DNA from: Corallium rubrum
Lineage: Eukaryota; Cnidaria; Anthozoa; Scleralcyonacea; Coralliidae
Assembly: GCA_964035015.1 (NCBI GenBank)
Contig: OZ036003.1
Coordinates: 7,139,754 to 7,203,753, forward strand
Reading direction: 5' to 3'
Length of the DNA: 64,000 nt
This document shows, in pieces, positions 35,264 through 46,727 of this stretch (its first letter is position 1; every line of letters begins with the position of its first letter). Made by a program: the position numbers and the translations under genes. The notes under the pieces were generated by a model that saw only the letters and a list, made by a program, of their open reading frames with translations, was not told where the DNA came from and searched no databases.

Positions 35264-36150
35264 CTTACAGAGGATTTCACATAACTTTTGCCGATTGTGT
35301 TCCGAAGTTCGTTCGTTATTTCCGAAGTTGGCGACGAACTTCGCAAGTTCATTACGTAATAGCCAATCAAGTTGCGAACTTCGAAACGAACTTGCGAACT
35401 TGCGAACTTCCGAAGTTCGGAAGTTCGCAGTTCACGGCATCATTTCAAAGTTCGCTGTTGAACGTAAAGAGTAAATATTCGAATAACAACGGATCTTAAT
35501 ACTTTCGGTAGACAAAACCTATAGTGCTGGATTCAGCACATTCAAGCGATCATTTCGATATAAAATTTATTTAAATCGGGCGAACAGAAAATATTTAAAC
35601 ATGTTTTGAAACACATGTCTCCCAATGTAATACGACACCCACATTATATCTGGACATGCAAACAGGTAAACTTATAAATATTCATATTTTTGGCGTTATT
35701 CGCTACTTATTACTTGCGGTTTGTAGTTGTTGGACCAAGCAGTTAGCCGTTAGCGAAAACACTACTGAAGTATCAGCTTGATTTACTCGTATTATTTAGA
35801 TTTACAATTATTTCATGTGGATGTCGTATTTACATTGGGAGACGTGTGTTTCAAAACATGTTTAAATATTTTCTGTTTGCTCAATTTAAATAAATTTTAT
35901 ATCGAAATGATCGCTTGAATCTGCCGAATCCAGCACTATAGGTTTTGTCTACTGATAGTATTAAGATCCATTGTTATTCGAATATTTACTCTATACGTTC
36001 AACAGCGAACTTTGAAATGATGCCGTGAACTGCGAACTTTCGAAGTTCGCAACTTGATTGGCTATTACGTAATGAACTTGCGAAGTTCGTCGCCAACTTC
36101 GGAAATAACGAACGAACTTCGGAACACAATCGGCAAAAGTTATATGAAAT
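35264..36150. mobile_element. GAACTTCG-rich foldback element, copy 2
   Basis: It matches 16239-17002 over both arms, with arms of several hundred bases (the inner arms at 35490-35640 and 35810-35990 pair). The right end has lost the terminal CCTCTGTAAG and is followed at once by AACTCTAACC. The left end is preceded by AACTCT. AACTCT is a possible target duplication and may have seeded the array to the right. Confidence 0.8.
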
Positions 36151-36664
36151 AACTCTAACCTATTCTCTTGTCTCTAACTCTAACCTATTCTCTTGTCTCT
36201 AACCCTAACCTATTCTCTTATCTCTAACTCTAACTCTAACTCTAACTCTAACTCTAACTCTAACTCTAACTCTAACTCTAACTCTAACTCTAACTCTAAC
36301 TCTAACTCTAACTCTAACTCTAACTCTAACTCTAACCTATTCTCTTGTCTCTAACTCTAACCTATTCTCTTGTCTCTAACTCTAACCTATTCTCTTGTCT
36401 CTAACTCTAACCTATTCTCTTGTCTCTAACTCTAACCTATTCTCTTGTCTCTAACTCTAACCTATTCTCTTATCTCTAACTCTAACTCTAACTCTAACTC
36501 TAACTCTAACTCTAACTCTAACTCTAACTCTAACTCTAACTCTAACTCTAACTCTAACTCTAACTCTAACTCTAACCTATTCTCCTGTCTCTAACTCTAA
36601 CCTATTCTCTTGTCTCTAACTCTAACCTATTCTCTTGTCTCTAACTCTAACCTATTCTCTTGTC
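36151..36664. repeat. (CTAACT)n array with 25-bp higher-order unit
   Basis: Two blocks of pure CTAACT hexamers (about 36230-36333 and 36480-36573) alternate with blocks of a ~25-bp unit TCTCTAACTCTAACCTATTC plus TCTTG. On the complementary strand the hexamer is TTAGAG or AGTTAG, one base from the telomeric TTAGGG; a single CCCTAA-type step occurs near 36198. It looks like a telomere-variant or telomere-like interstitial array. Confidence 0.93.
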
Positions 36665-36906
36665 TGGGCAGAATAGAACTGCGCTACATTGGAAACTTCC
36701 TCTCAAAGCCTGAGTACGAGGCTGCGGGAAATTTCTCCTTGAACGCCGGAAATTCGGTATGGTGTGAGGTGTCTTTCGGATTTTCCGGCTGTCGGATGAC
36801 TATATATCACTCATCGGTGCGAGGATGCATGCGGTCAGTGGTCAAATACTATTTTTCTAAATTCGATCGAACATTAATGAACATCCGTTAGATCGAATTG
36901 TATATA

Positions 36907-37080
36907 CAGTCAAACCTGTATTAAGCGGCCCTCCATTAAGCGGACACCCTGTATAAGCGGACAGTTCCCAAAGTCCTGAATTGAATCCCAATACGAAGGT
37001 CACCTCGGCTATTAAGCGGACACCTCTATTAAGCGGGCGCGGACACCTAAATCAGTATAAAACGATACCAAATCGCTTGT
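36907..37080. mobile_element. Tigger/pogo-type end fragment
   Basis: It starts TACAGTCAAACCTGTATTAA, followed by repeated AAGCGGACACC words (GGCCCTCCATTAAGCGGACA, ATTAAGCGGACACCTC). The CAGTCAAACCTGTATTAAGCGG signature is common at ends of pogo-like elements in animal genomes. Only the left end is visible. Confidence 0.6.
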
Positions 37081-37293
37081 ATTAACACTTTGAGGCCTGG
37101 ACCTCTCCCTGTGCTGAATAAAATCGTCTGGTGTTAGCCAGAATAAAATACTAAAGACTCGTCGTCAGGCTTCAAAGTGTTAAAGAGATAGGTTTTAACA
37201 CTTTGAGGCCTGGACCTCTCCCTGTACTGAATAAAATCGTCTGGCGTTAGCCAGAGTAAACCTTAAAGACTCGTCATCAGGCTTCAAAGTGTT
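37074..37293. repeat. Tandem pair of ~105-bp palindromic repeats
   Basis: Two units (about 37085-37182 and 37197-37293) are each bounded by TTAACACTTTGAGGCC or ACACTTTGAGGCC and GGCTTCAAAGTGTTAA. Both contain AATAAAATCGTCTGG(C/T)GTTAG, the reverse orientation of the motif in the 50462 minisatellite. Confidence 0.75.
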
Positions 37294-37892
37294 AACTGCG
37301 TAGGCAGTGTAGAAACAACAATCGAAATATAGTAAGGTTAGATATACTGCCGAAACAGAGAACGTAGGAGTCTAACGTTTCGAGCGAAGGCCCTTGAAGT
37401 ACTTAGCTCATTGTAAATCGTTGGAACAACATGGCAGAAAACCAAGCGATTCGGCGAGGATATCTCTTCGGATTTCGTCTATTTCTTTTGAAAATGTTTT
37501 GTTTTGGGTACAAGTAATGAAGAGGAAGCAAGAAAAGCTTACAATCTTGAATAAGGTATCAATATTCTTTTGTAAATAAAGACGTAAACATTAGTTCCCT
37601 ACTGCGCAGAACGGACTGTAGATGGTCGATATTAGATTAGCGTCTTTCCTGTTTTCAATGTCTCACGACGGAAATCAATAAATGCATGACAATAATCAGT
37701 GTATAAAAACTACACACCCTTTTTTAGCCATAGTTTCTTGCATATTTTTCTAAACTGCGTTTGGTTCGAGTTAATGTTGTTGTTTATTGGAGACTTGGAC
37801 CAGAAAAAACAATAAATATTCGACGTCTTTCAGTAATAAACTTAATTTAAATTGTTCTTCAGCTATTGATTGACCAGGCGGGAAGCGTAATC
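37294..37892. other. Non-coding, hammerhead remnant
   Basis: Positions 37370-37397 (GTCTAACGTTTCGAGCGAAGGCCCTT) are, on the minus strand, the 3' part of a hammerhead-like motif (GGGCCTTCGCTCGAAACGTTAGAC) without its CTGA box. No gene. Confidence 0.5.
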
Positions 37893-37976
37893 TAATTATG
37901 AATATCAAAGCCCAGCATATTATTTTCATAAGAGCCATTGAGTCGGACACGAGAGTAAAATCATAATATTTAATAA

Positions 37977-38021
37977 AGTTCTAACGTTTCGTTGTTATTA
38001 TCACAACATCTTCAGAGAATA
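37977..38021 (-). ncRNA. Hammerhead-ribozyme-like motif (palindrome left arm)
   Basis: The minus-strand reading is identical to the motif at 38053-38097: CTGAAGA at 38015-38009, GAAA at 37990-37987, cleavage predicted after GTT between 37983 and 37982. Confidence 0.6.
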
Positions 38022-38052
38022 ATTTACATGAATGTAATGAGACTATGTAAAT

Positions 38053-38097
38053 TATTCTCTGAAGATGTTGTGATAATAACAACGAAACGTTAGAACT
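38053..38097 (+). ncRNA. Hammerhead-ribozyme-like motif (palindrome right arm)
   Basis: TTCT, CTGAAGA (38059-38065), stem II GTTGT/ACAAC with loop, GAAA (38084-38087), CGTT, AGAA. TTCT and AGAA form stem I; ACGU is the palindromic minimal stem III. Stem II is wholly different from the GGGC/GCUC stem of 20377 yet pairs, which is covariation supporting a real RNA fold. The cleavage triplet would be GUU, allowed but slower than GUC in known hammerheads. Confidence 0.65.
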
Positions 38098-38181
38098 TTA
38101 TTAAATATTATGATTTTACTCTCGTGTCCGACTCAATGGCTCTTATGAAAATAATATGCTGGGCTTTGATATTCATAATTA

Positions 38182-39424
38182 AATTGTTCTTCGCATAGAC
38201 ATCAAACTCTCGGGATTTGCATAATATTTAAATATAATTTTTGTTATTTGTGTTATTGTTAAACACATTTGTCTTACGAATATCGTTTATTGGTTTCTAT
38301 ATTAGTTTCATAATGGGAAAAACTGTATCCGTGGCATCCGGGGGTAGGGGAATGGGTGCGAGGTTGACAGGGGCCCTGGGTACGAGAACCTCTATTTGAC
38401 TAGCTGTCAATCTCGTTCCCAGAGCCAAACTGGCTGTCGTGTATACATTGTAATACTCAGAGACACTCTAAGCGCTGGATGGGACTCGAACCCGCAACAT
38501 TCCGAATGCTAGCCAGACGCTCCATGCAAAGAAAAGGCACGCAGGCTAACAAGAGAGAGTCCCCTATACTTTTCGCGTGAAGCGTGATTGGGTTATTTTA
38601 CTTACCCGTGAAACGTGATCGATGATTTTTTTAATCCGTGATTCGTGATCGAAAGGTTTCAAATCTTTTTACGTGCACGTAAAGTAACTTTTGATTTAAT
38701 CGTGAACCGTGAATGAAGGCTAGAATTAAACGTGATTCGTGAATCGTCTGTTTTGCGTGAACAGTTTTTTTTAGGATTTATGGAATTTCTGTTGTTTGTC
38801 TTGTCTGTCTTCGAACAGTTGAACACCGGAATAGCATGTGCTTCGTGTAATGTGAAATTTAATGCACCGATTCCTGACGATTCCCACACTTTAACGATCT
38901 AATGACATTATTAACCTCGTCCAACCGGGCCTCTTCTGAGATCGAAGAGAAAGACTTCGAGAATGCAAAATATTATTAATCAGTCAGATGATGCGAAATA
39001 TTAATCCGCGAATTTCTTTTGTATTTTTACGTGAATCGTGATTGCCTCAATTTTTTGTGTGAAACGTGAAAGAGTTTTTGCGATTTTTCGTGACTCGTGA
39101 AAAGACAAAATATTTTTACGTGAATGCATTTTGTGAATGGTATAGGGAACCCTCAAGACTGTGACAAGAATGAAAATTAAAAAATATTTATTCTTATTAA
39201 TTAACGCGCTTAACCGTTTCTGACTGAATCAGTCTTCTGAAATGGTGCAGGCTTTTAGTCTGTTTGGCTTATAGTACTGGGTTAAACTGACTGTTTTTCA
39301 AGTGTTTTCCGATCAGTTTTTGGCGCGAGCAAAACAATACTGGCCGACGATAGTTTCCTGATCTGTGAGGTATTGGTAATATATATATATACAGTTACAT
39401 AAAGCAAATGACTGAGTGACGTAA
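38182..39424. other. Non-coding, one tRNA-like relic
   Basis: Positions 38460-38524 read on the minus strand as a tRNA-like head (GGCTAGCATTCGG; B box GCGGGTTCGAGTCCC), probably a SINE fragment. Positions 38377-38425 hold a small inverted CCTGGGTACGAGAACCTC and TCTCGTTCCCAGAGCC pair. Positions 38570-39130 repeat CGTGAANCGTGATNG words irregularly. No gene. Confidence 0.5.
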
Positions 39425-39718
39425 GGGGGTCTATTATAATTTGGCGGTTAGGCGGTTAACCATTATTTTAGGACGAATTTCGATCATATCCAGTTTTTTG
39501 GGCTGGTTTACGGTAGAGAACCGTTCGGTTGCGGGAAACCTTGAAATGTCGTCATCGGACGGTTATCTTTTAGAATGTAAAGCGGTTTTTGGAGAACTGG
39601 CAATGATTTCTCAAAAACGCCGTTATGTTCCTGAGTAGAGCGGAAAAGCGGGTTGCGGTTAAAATTGCCAAAATAGAACGGATCAGTCGGAAATTCAGAC
39701 CTCCTATAATAGACCCCC
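39425..39718. mobile_element. ~294-bp MITE with GGGGGTCTATTATA ends
   Basis: Left GGGGGTCTATTATAATTTGG and right CCTCCTATAATAGACCCCC are inverted. No coding capacity; superfamily not assigned. Confidence 0.75.
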
Positions 39719-39825
39719 GCTCTGTAAGACGCGTTCTGTGGCATATTCATACAGCGAACTGTTCGTTGTAAACGACGCAACTTGTGTAAATTAGAAGTAA
39801 TATTGGGCATTTCACTCGATTACAT

Positions 39826-39893
39826 AGCATGTCCTAGGGATTTTTGGTGAAGGAAAATTCGAGTGTAGAATATATACATTTTTAAGACCAACT
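39826..39893 (-). repeat. SINE tail fragment
   Basis: On the minus strand TTGGTCTTAAAAATGTATAT, CTACACTCGAATTTTCCTTC and ACC..AAATCCCTAGGAC match the tail of the SINE at 30132-30310. Confidence 0.75.
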
Positions 39894-40529
39894 TATGTAA
39901 GCCGCGTAAGTTGCCAACTTGTGTAAGCCGCGTTTTGGGCCTGTCCAGTTTTAACATTCGTCGCATAATCGTTGTGTTGTTATGCGAATTTATATAAAAC
40001 GCAATAGTTAGTCGGCGTATATACAATGCAACGGTTATATACCACATAAAATGCGACGGTTATGCGACATGCAATCTTATCAGTGAAAAATACGGTCGAG
40101 TATTACAGCTGTCTGAATTAGTGCATGCCTTTTTTTTTATGAAAAGTTGTAGTCTCTTCGTATAAACGGACCCGTAGAAAGAGATCGAGGAACTTAAATG
40201 AAAAAGGAGAGTGAAGAGACTGAACATCTCCTTATTCACATACCATATATGTGTTTCATATGTTATTGTTCGAATAGTGTTATACATATATAATATAATA
40301 TATAATATAGTGCGAATACAGAACGTTTTTCTTTCGCCGAGTTAACATGCAGTTGTCGAGTCCTTTGACGCAATTAGTTGACCCACGGGTTCAACAAGGA
40401 AATATTATTTTAACTAATATTTGTCATAGTGTTGAACAGTGACTACTTAATTTATTGACGTCAAAAATGATGAGAAAAATATTGCGGGAAACATGCTCTG
40501 TGGCATTCAGTTATTTTTTCAGTGCTTGA

Positions 40530-40933
<404 letters not shown>

Positions 40934-41419
40934 CAACCTATGGCGTGCATGCAGTATAGCATGCAGTGTCTCGGAACTGATTAGTTGACCGCAACCGCGG
41001 AATTTATACATACGCCAGTTCAAGCTATTCACGACAAAGTTGATGAATGACGTCTGTGGGTTCAATATGGTTTATCATCTAACTGAGCTTGAGTAGACAG
41101 GCCACAGCACAGGACCTATACAGTATATACAACAGATCACTTTGAAATACCATCTGCAGTGGAAAAGTTCTGAATGTTCTGTTAATCAGATGTTTGTGCT
41201 ATGCCATGGCGTTGTTGAACTATGATTGATGGCGACGTTTCATCCACAAAAACGCTGGTAACAATATTTTATTCAACTTAACACTTTCATGCATGACTTT
41301 CCGTCACGTCTCTCCTTGAGGAGTAAAACGGCTTCTGGTGTTAGACGGAGTAAAAAGATAAAGTTGTTCCACAATCCACAACATTCAATATATTATGTAT
41401 AGCGGTCGAAAGTAACTTA

Positions 41420-41656
41420 CTAGAGACCTTAAGATACCGGGTTCGGTTTACGGGTACGGTACCGCCATTTTTGTTTACTCGTAATAGAGACCTTAAAATA
41501 CCCCGGGTTCGGTTTACGGGTACGAGTAATCTACCCGTACCCGTAGTCGTATGTACGGGTAGACCGTGAGCTACCACGGGAAAACGGGTAGATATTACGA
41601 GTAAACAAAAATGGCGGTACCAGTAAACCGAACCCGGGGTATCTTAAAGTCTCTAA
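41420..41656. mobile_element. ~237-bp foldback MITE
   Basis: Left arm AGAGACCTTAAGATACCGGG, TTCGGTTTACGGGTACGGTA, CCGCCATTTTTGTTTACTCG; right arm is the complement and ends CTTAAAGTCTCTA. Part of the left arm is duplicated in tandem. It lies against the left edge of duplication copy 2. Confidence 0.8.
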
Positions 41657-41657
41657 T

Positions 41658-42660
41658 CATACAGCGAACTGTTCGTTGTAAACGACGCAACTTGTGTAAG
41701 CCGCGTTTTGGGCCTGTCCAGTTTTAACATTCGTCGCATAATCGTTGTGTTGTTATGCGATTTTATATAAAACGCAATAGTTAGGCAGCGTATATACAAT
41801 GCAACGGTTATATACCACATAAAATGCGATGGCTATGCGACATGCAATCTTATCAGTGAAAAATACAGTCGAGAATATACAGCTGTCTGAATTAGTGCAT
41901 GTGTTGTTTTTTTATGAAAACTGTTGTAGTTTCTTCGTATAAAGGGACTCATAGAAAGAGATCGAGGAACTTAAATGAAAAAAGAGAGTGAAGAGACTGA
42001 ACATCTCCTTATTCACATACCATATATGTGTTTCATATGTTATTGTTCAAGTGCGAATGCAGAACTTTTTTCTTTCGCCGAGTTAACATGCAGTTGTCGA
42101 GTCCTTTGACGCAATTAGTTGACCCACGGGTTCAACAAGGAAATATTATTTTAACTAATATTTGTAATAGTGTTGAATGAAAAAAATATTGCGGGAAACA
42201 TGCTCTGTGGCATAACCTATGACGTTCATACATTATAGCATGCAGTGTCTTCAGGGGCGTAGGAAACGGGGCATGTGTCCCCCCAACTTTGTCATGAAGT
42301 GCCCTTTTTGCAACAGAAAAGTTCCCTTTTTGCAACAGAAAAGTTCCCTTTTTATGATAAAACATGTGTTTCAAGTGTCCTTTTGAAGACCTACATCCTG
42401 AACAAAGTGCCCTTTTTAAGCTGTGCCCCTCCAAGATCAGCTTGCTTCCTACGCCACTGAGTGTCTCGGTTGACCGCAACCGCGGAATTTATACGCCAGT
42501 TCAAGCTATTCAGATGATAACTTACAAAGTTGATGAATGGCGTCTGTGGGTTCAATGTGGTTTGTCATCTAACTGAGCTTGAGTATACAGTATACAACAG
42601 ATCCCTTTGAATACCATCTGCAGTGGAAAAGTTCTGACTGTTCTGATGGCCATGGCGTTT
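41658..42660. repeat. Segmental duplication, copy 2
   Basis: See copy 1. This copy lacks the LINE end and SINE tail but has gained the hAT-like MITE at 42252-42459. Confidence 0.85.
42252..42459. mobile_element. hAT-like MITE with 8-bp target duplication
   Basis: Ends CAGGGGCGTAGGAAAC and GCTTCCTACGCCACTG. Flanks are AGTGTCTT (42244-42251) and AGTGTCTC (42460-42467). Duplication copy 1 has the uninterrupted site GCAGTGTCTCGG near 40960, a direct empty-site comparison. The interior differs from the other two elements with these ends and repeats TTCCCTTTTTGCAACAGAAA. Confidence 0.88.
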
Positions 42661-43640
42661 CCATTCAACGTTTTAAACGCTTTGTTTCTATCAGAATCGA
42701 CTTCACAGCAACAGCATTGCCGAAGCCAGGGCTTCGCTCTTCGACAAGTCATGGTGTCACTATTGTGACCCCGTCATAAAATTACCACACGTGTAAGCCA
42801 CTTCTCTCGTACCGGCAACGCAATAACTTTTGACCCGTTGCGTTACCAGCGCGAGAAAAAAATCGCCCGTGTATCCCGAGCTTAAGTAATCATGTTCACC
42901 AACTATTTTGGGGATACGGTCTGTTTTAGCCGAGAAAATCGAAGCTAAAGTTTATGTAAATCAGGACGATGCTGTATCCGATTTACAAACACTGCTAAAT
43001 TATTAATGATATTTTAAGTAACTAACCGTTTGCCAATGCAATGGCCAAGTTTTGTTTGTGACAACTATATATAGTACTCTGTGAACAAAGTCAAACATTG
43101 ATGAATTTCTTTAACTCGTACCATTTCGAGGGCTTTCCCATGTAGAGTCATGTAGAAGTGAATAAAATATAATATTAAAGAAAAATTCAGACAATGCAAG
43201 ACAAGACTAAGAACATTAGAAATTTTGTATGAATGAATACTAATTAAATTGACCTTACTGACAAACTCATGACAATTAGTTTCCTTGAACAAACATTCTA
43301 CAAGACTACAACTCGTACACAGGCTGACATGGACTTTGGTTTGAACCTACATGGCCATGCAGGGCTGCTCCAACCGCTATTTTGGAAAATTGTTCAAATC
43401 ATTGAATAACGTCGGACAGTGCATATAAAACAAAATCATGCTACTTTCGCCGTGTTGTAGTGCGATCATGTGATCAGATGTATGCCAACATGATAAATCT
43501 TAGCGTAGACAAAAACCATCATGCCATGCAATGCATTTCCATTTGATTCCGTTTTTAGTTAAGTACGTTTGGTAATAATACGACTGCTTCGTTCGTAGGT
43601 AGTTGCGTGCACGTATGCAGCTATACTTCATTTGCGTTAA
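42661..43640. other. Non-coding, nothing firm
   Basis: The fragment 42920-43015 is shared with 31480-31580. No gene was recognised. Confidence 0.45.
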
Positions 43641-43839
43641 AGCCAGTTTACCCGAGCAATTTTTCCTTGACAAGTTTTTCCTTGACAACTCAAGTCTCCT
43701 TGTTGAAAAGCTGGCATGCCAGCTTTTCAAAAGGAAGACTTGTCAAGGAGAAACATGCCATGTTTCCTCATACACACGGGCAAATAAAACTTGTCAAGTT
43801 GAAAATTGCCAAAGAAAAATTTCCCGTGTAAACTAGGCT
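43641..43839. mobile_element. ~199-bp foldback MITE
   Basis: Left AGCCAGTTTACCCGAG, right CCCGTGTAAACTAGGCT. The centre is the perfect palindrome GAAAAGCTGGCATGCCAGCT plus TTTC. The arms contain CTTGACAAG words in both orientations. Confidence 0.7.
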
Positions 43840-44565
43840 GAAGTGTGCGTGTGTTTTTTAGAACACTATAGCGCATTGGAGCTGACTTTGTTGCTTGGGG
43901 AGCTTCGAACGTGTAAATATATCAGTTATATCAATACCATATTCAACTATTTTATACACGTTCACGTGCACCAAGTCTTCGAACGTGTAGATCAGAAACC
44001 CTATATTCAACGGTTTACATGTAGTTCAATTGTGTATACTCTAGTGATACGGGCTTATTAACTGGAAACTAGGCAGTCTTCACGTGACGAACTTACCTCT
44101 ATGGCAGTGTGGCTTCAATCTCATGTATGTCTAATACTTGAATAAGACGCGGTTGGGTCCGAGCGGTACGTGACGTTACATTTCACAACTTTCAACTAAA
44201 TAAAGGTATATATATATATATATGATATAGCTTGTCTTTGTTCGCTTGAACTCGGTGAAACCAGGCGCGTTTATATTACCTCTGTTGTTGACATGCATTG
44301 AGTGCGTTTCGTTTACTGCTATGGATCATCATATATCACAAAATGACATCATCATATCTCTGAGGATGACATCATTCCTCTGAGCACCCGTGCTTTGAGA
44401 TACACTGAGATACGACTGGTCTCTGGTGTTATTATTCTATCTATCTATCTCGGGTCTAGCGGACTCGGACTTGGCTTTCTATTTGCCTGGTTTTTCACTG
44501 GTGGTAGCAACTCCTAGGAATGAACGCAGCGTTCCACTTTGGCATGGAACGGGCGACCATGCCAG
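43840..44565. other. Non-coding, nothing recognised
   Basis: No gene. A short internal repeat CTTCGAACGTGTA occurs at 43907 and 43977. Confidence 0.45.
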
Positions 44566-45121
44566 CAGGTTTAGACGGATGTCTATGTTGGCCATGTGAC
44601 CAACATTGTGTTGTAACAGACAAAAAAAGTGAAGAAAATGTTGTGTTGGCCATGTGACCAACATTGTGTTGTAACAGACAATAAGTGAATATAAGTGAGT
44701 AAAATCGTCTGGCGTATATACGTTAGACAGAATAAAATACTAAAGACCATTTTGGAACTGAGGTTAACAGGCGTTGTTGTGTATCAGTACAAATTGTTCC
44801 TGTTTCAATAACCGTCAACAACTTTCAGTTGCTTTGCCATTGATGAACAACAGTGTTGAAACAATACTGTTGGTCAAACAATGTTGCTATCTGTTAGACG
44901 GTTACCGTTATTCGATTATGTCCAAGCGTTGTTCGGAAACAACTCCGGTAACAACTCGTGATCCGCTCTGATGAATAGTTTTGCGGCCTCAAAACATCAA
45001 TCGCTTCCTACGCAGCACAAATAATACCGTCTACCCACGCTGTGATTGGTATTACCGTGCATGCCATGGCAAATTTCTGTGCCCTGTGGATGCAAGCACT
45101 CGATTGAGTTTGGCAGAATTC
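44566..45121. repeat. CAACATTGT-type repeat with tandem pair
   Basis: A ~50-bp unit (GGCCATGTGACCAACATTGTG, TTGTAACAGACAA) occurs twice in tandem (44589-44640 and 44646-44690). TAAAATCGTCTGGCG and CAGAATAAAATACTAAAGAC follow at 44700-44750, another copy of the dispersed motif. To about 44950, TTGAAACAATACTGTTGGTC and similar words belong to the class at 1139. No gene. Confidence 0.55.
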
Positions 45122-45177
45122 GAAAGTACTTATGTAAGCCCTCGCCTACGGCTCGCGGGTTCACATAAACTGCTTTC
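45122..45177. repeat. Loop-conserved hairpin H7 (weak)
   Basis: Arms GAAAGTACTTATGT and ACATAAACTGCTTTC flank CCTCGCCTACGGCTCGCGG, resembling the complement of the GCCGAAGGCGAG apical loop of H1 and H3. The stem is imperfect. Confidence 0.35.
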
Positions 45178-45272
45178 GGATTCTCCCAACTCACTCTCGT
45201 ATTTGCATCAGGCTATATAAACACGAGCGGCTATTTTCTATTTCTTGAAATATACAATGATATATTATTATA

Positions 45273-45736
45273 CAGTGTGTATCAAAAAAAACTGAACCCT
45301 TAGAAAACAACCTATTGTAGTAGTTTGAAAGGCCTGAAAGCGCTGCGTTATAAATTAAACAGGACATAAGTTAAACAGGAAGAGAAAAAGCTTTTAAATA
45401 CTTTCACCATGCATACATACACTTCAAGTTATCTTAATTTCCCAGGTGTATAAGACCGTGTGTTTTACGCATCTGTGGGTTCAGCGAAGTGTTTAAGCCT
45501 GGTTTTCATATGTCGCCGATCGTCGGCGATTTGTGATTTAGATGCATGTTAAAACGGGAAGTGCAGCAGCATGTTAAAGAACAATACAGAAAAGCAGTGC
45601 TTTTATTCTTTTACTTAACATGCATCTAAATCATGGGTCGGCGACGATCGGCGACATATGAGCACCAGGCTTTAGGGCTTTCAAACTACTACAATAGGTT
45701 GTTTTCTAAAGGTTCAGGGTTTTTTGATACACACTG
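45273..45736. mobile_element. Mariner-like palindromic MITE, copy 3, with nested MITE
   Basis: Ends CAGTGTGTATCAAAAAAA and complement, flanked by TA. Arms include CCTATTGTAGTAGTTTGAAA. It is diverged from copies 1 and 2 but has the same design. A smaller element is nested at 45496-45671. Confidence 0.82.
45496..45671. mobile_element. 176-bp palindromic MITE with TTA duplication
   Basis: Ends AGCCTGGTTTTCATATGTCG and complement; flanked by TTA at 45493-45495 and 45672-45674. The arms run through CCGATCGTCGGCGA and GATTTAGATGCATGTTAA. The 3-bp TTA duplication fits the Harbinger superfamily. Confidence 0.75.
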
Positions 45737-45901
45737 TAGAACGGCTGATATACATAAAACGCACAGCAAGCAAGTTACGATTTCATAACAGGCTTGAACA
45801 TGGCATTCTGCTGGACACGTGACCAACTATTTTTAGTAACAATTTTAGTACAACTTCATGTCCAACAAAGTCAACAAACTGACGTGTAATTTAATTATTT
45901 T

Positions 45902-45952
45902 GTAGCTCTGATGAAGTCCTGAGCTCACATATACAGGACAAAAGCTCAGCTC
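45902..45952 (+). ncRNA. Hammerhead-like motif, G12 changed
   Basis: AGCT, CTGATGA (45907-45913), stem II GTCCTG/CAGGAC (perfect 6 bp), then AAAA instead of GAAA (45940-45943), GCTC, AGCT. Stem I AGCT/AGCT is present. The lost G12 would abolish cleavage in known hammerheads, so this is probably a dead copy with a conserved fold. Confidence 0.5.
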
Positions 45953-46387
45953 AGAAAATTAAATACAATATGGTGCTTACCTCATAAATAAGATTTGTCA
46001 GGTAATACTAGTTAACTGAGGTTGAAATGAGGCATGTTGTGATGTCAATTGCCTTAAGATCTATAGTGACATCTTACAAGGTAACCTACGCATAGACGGT
46101 GTTTAAAATACCATCGTATTCCCTGGTAATAGAGAATGGTTTAACGGGTCTTGGTTCATCGTCTCAACAATCGCTAAGTATTGCTTACAAAGAATTGTTC
46201 CCCAGAGTACTTGCTTTCCATATCTGGGCAACGAAAAGCAATCATGAACAACTTAATTTGACAGTACACTGTTGCATCTTATATCGGCACATTTTTTTTC
46301 TTATTTCCAACGACAATCATGGTCAACCTTACTGCAAAGTGAAAGTGGTAAACTCATGCCGAGAATATTATTAGTTTAATAACGAAA
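45953..46387. other. Non-coding, nothing recognised
   Basis: A 91-codon frame at 46099-46374 shows no recognisable family. Confidence 0.4.
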
Positions 46388-46432
46388 TACTGACGTTTTG
46401 CTGAGAGGAGCTGGAGCCCTTGATCAGAGTAA
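46388..46432 (-). ncRNA. Decayed hammerhead-like motif
   Basis: On the minus strand TTTACT, CTGATCA (box damaged), GGGCTCCAGCTCCTCTCAGC, AAAACGTCAGTA. It is the same family as 20377-20418, with both core boxes mutated. Confidence 0.45.
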
Positions 46433-46573
46433 AATGTGCTCATGAACAACCTTAATTGTTGCTTTATCATTGCTGACCATGCAATATTTGCAAATATTGT
46501 TGAAGAAGGATATGAACAATATTATTGGTCTAACAATGCTAGTTATGCTATGCCAACAACTCATTACTGATTA

Positions 46574-46613
46574 TACTCTCTGATGAAGGGCTTTGCCCTC
46601 AAACGTCAGTAAT
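46574..46613 (+). ncRNA. Decayed hammerhead-like motif
   Basis: CTGATGA (46580-46586), stem AGGGC/GCCCT, then CAAACGTCAGTA. The G of GAAA is changed to C. The CUGAUGA box and stem II remain intact. Confidence 0.45.
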
Positions 46614-46689
46614 ATATATATATATATATATATATAGATATAGATATAGATAGATATAGATATATAGATATAGATATAGATATAGATAT

Positions 46690-46725
<36 letters not shown>

Positions 46726-46727
46726 TT
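46612..46727. repeat. (AT)n/(GATATA)n microsatellite
   Basis: AT dinucleotides interrupted by GATATA hexamers in the middle. Confidence 0.95.

Larger units (their letters stand above)
37893..38181. repeat. Perfect palindrome, 137-bp arms, 15-nt loop
   Basis: Arms 37893-38029 and 38045-38181 are exact reverse complements by my base-by-base reading, separated by GAATGTAATGAGACT. Each arm contains a complete hammerhead-like motif, one on each strand. A perfect palindrome of this size is unstable and quickly mutates, so it is either very young or kept perfect by gene conversion. It may also be an assembly artefact from a hairpin end. Confidence 0.92.

Noticed and set aside
46099..46374. 91-codon plus-strand frame
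   Set aside because: Not recognised, no exon borders, and lies among repeats.
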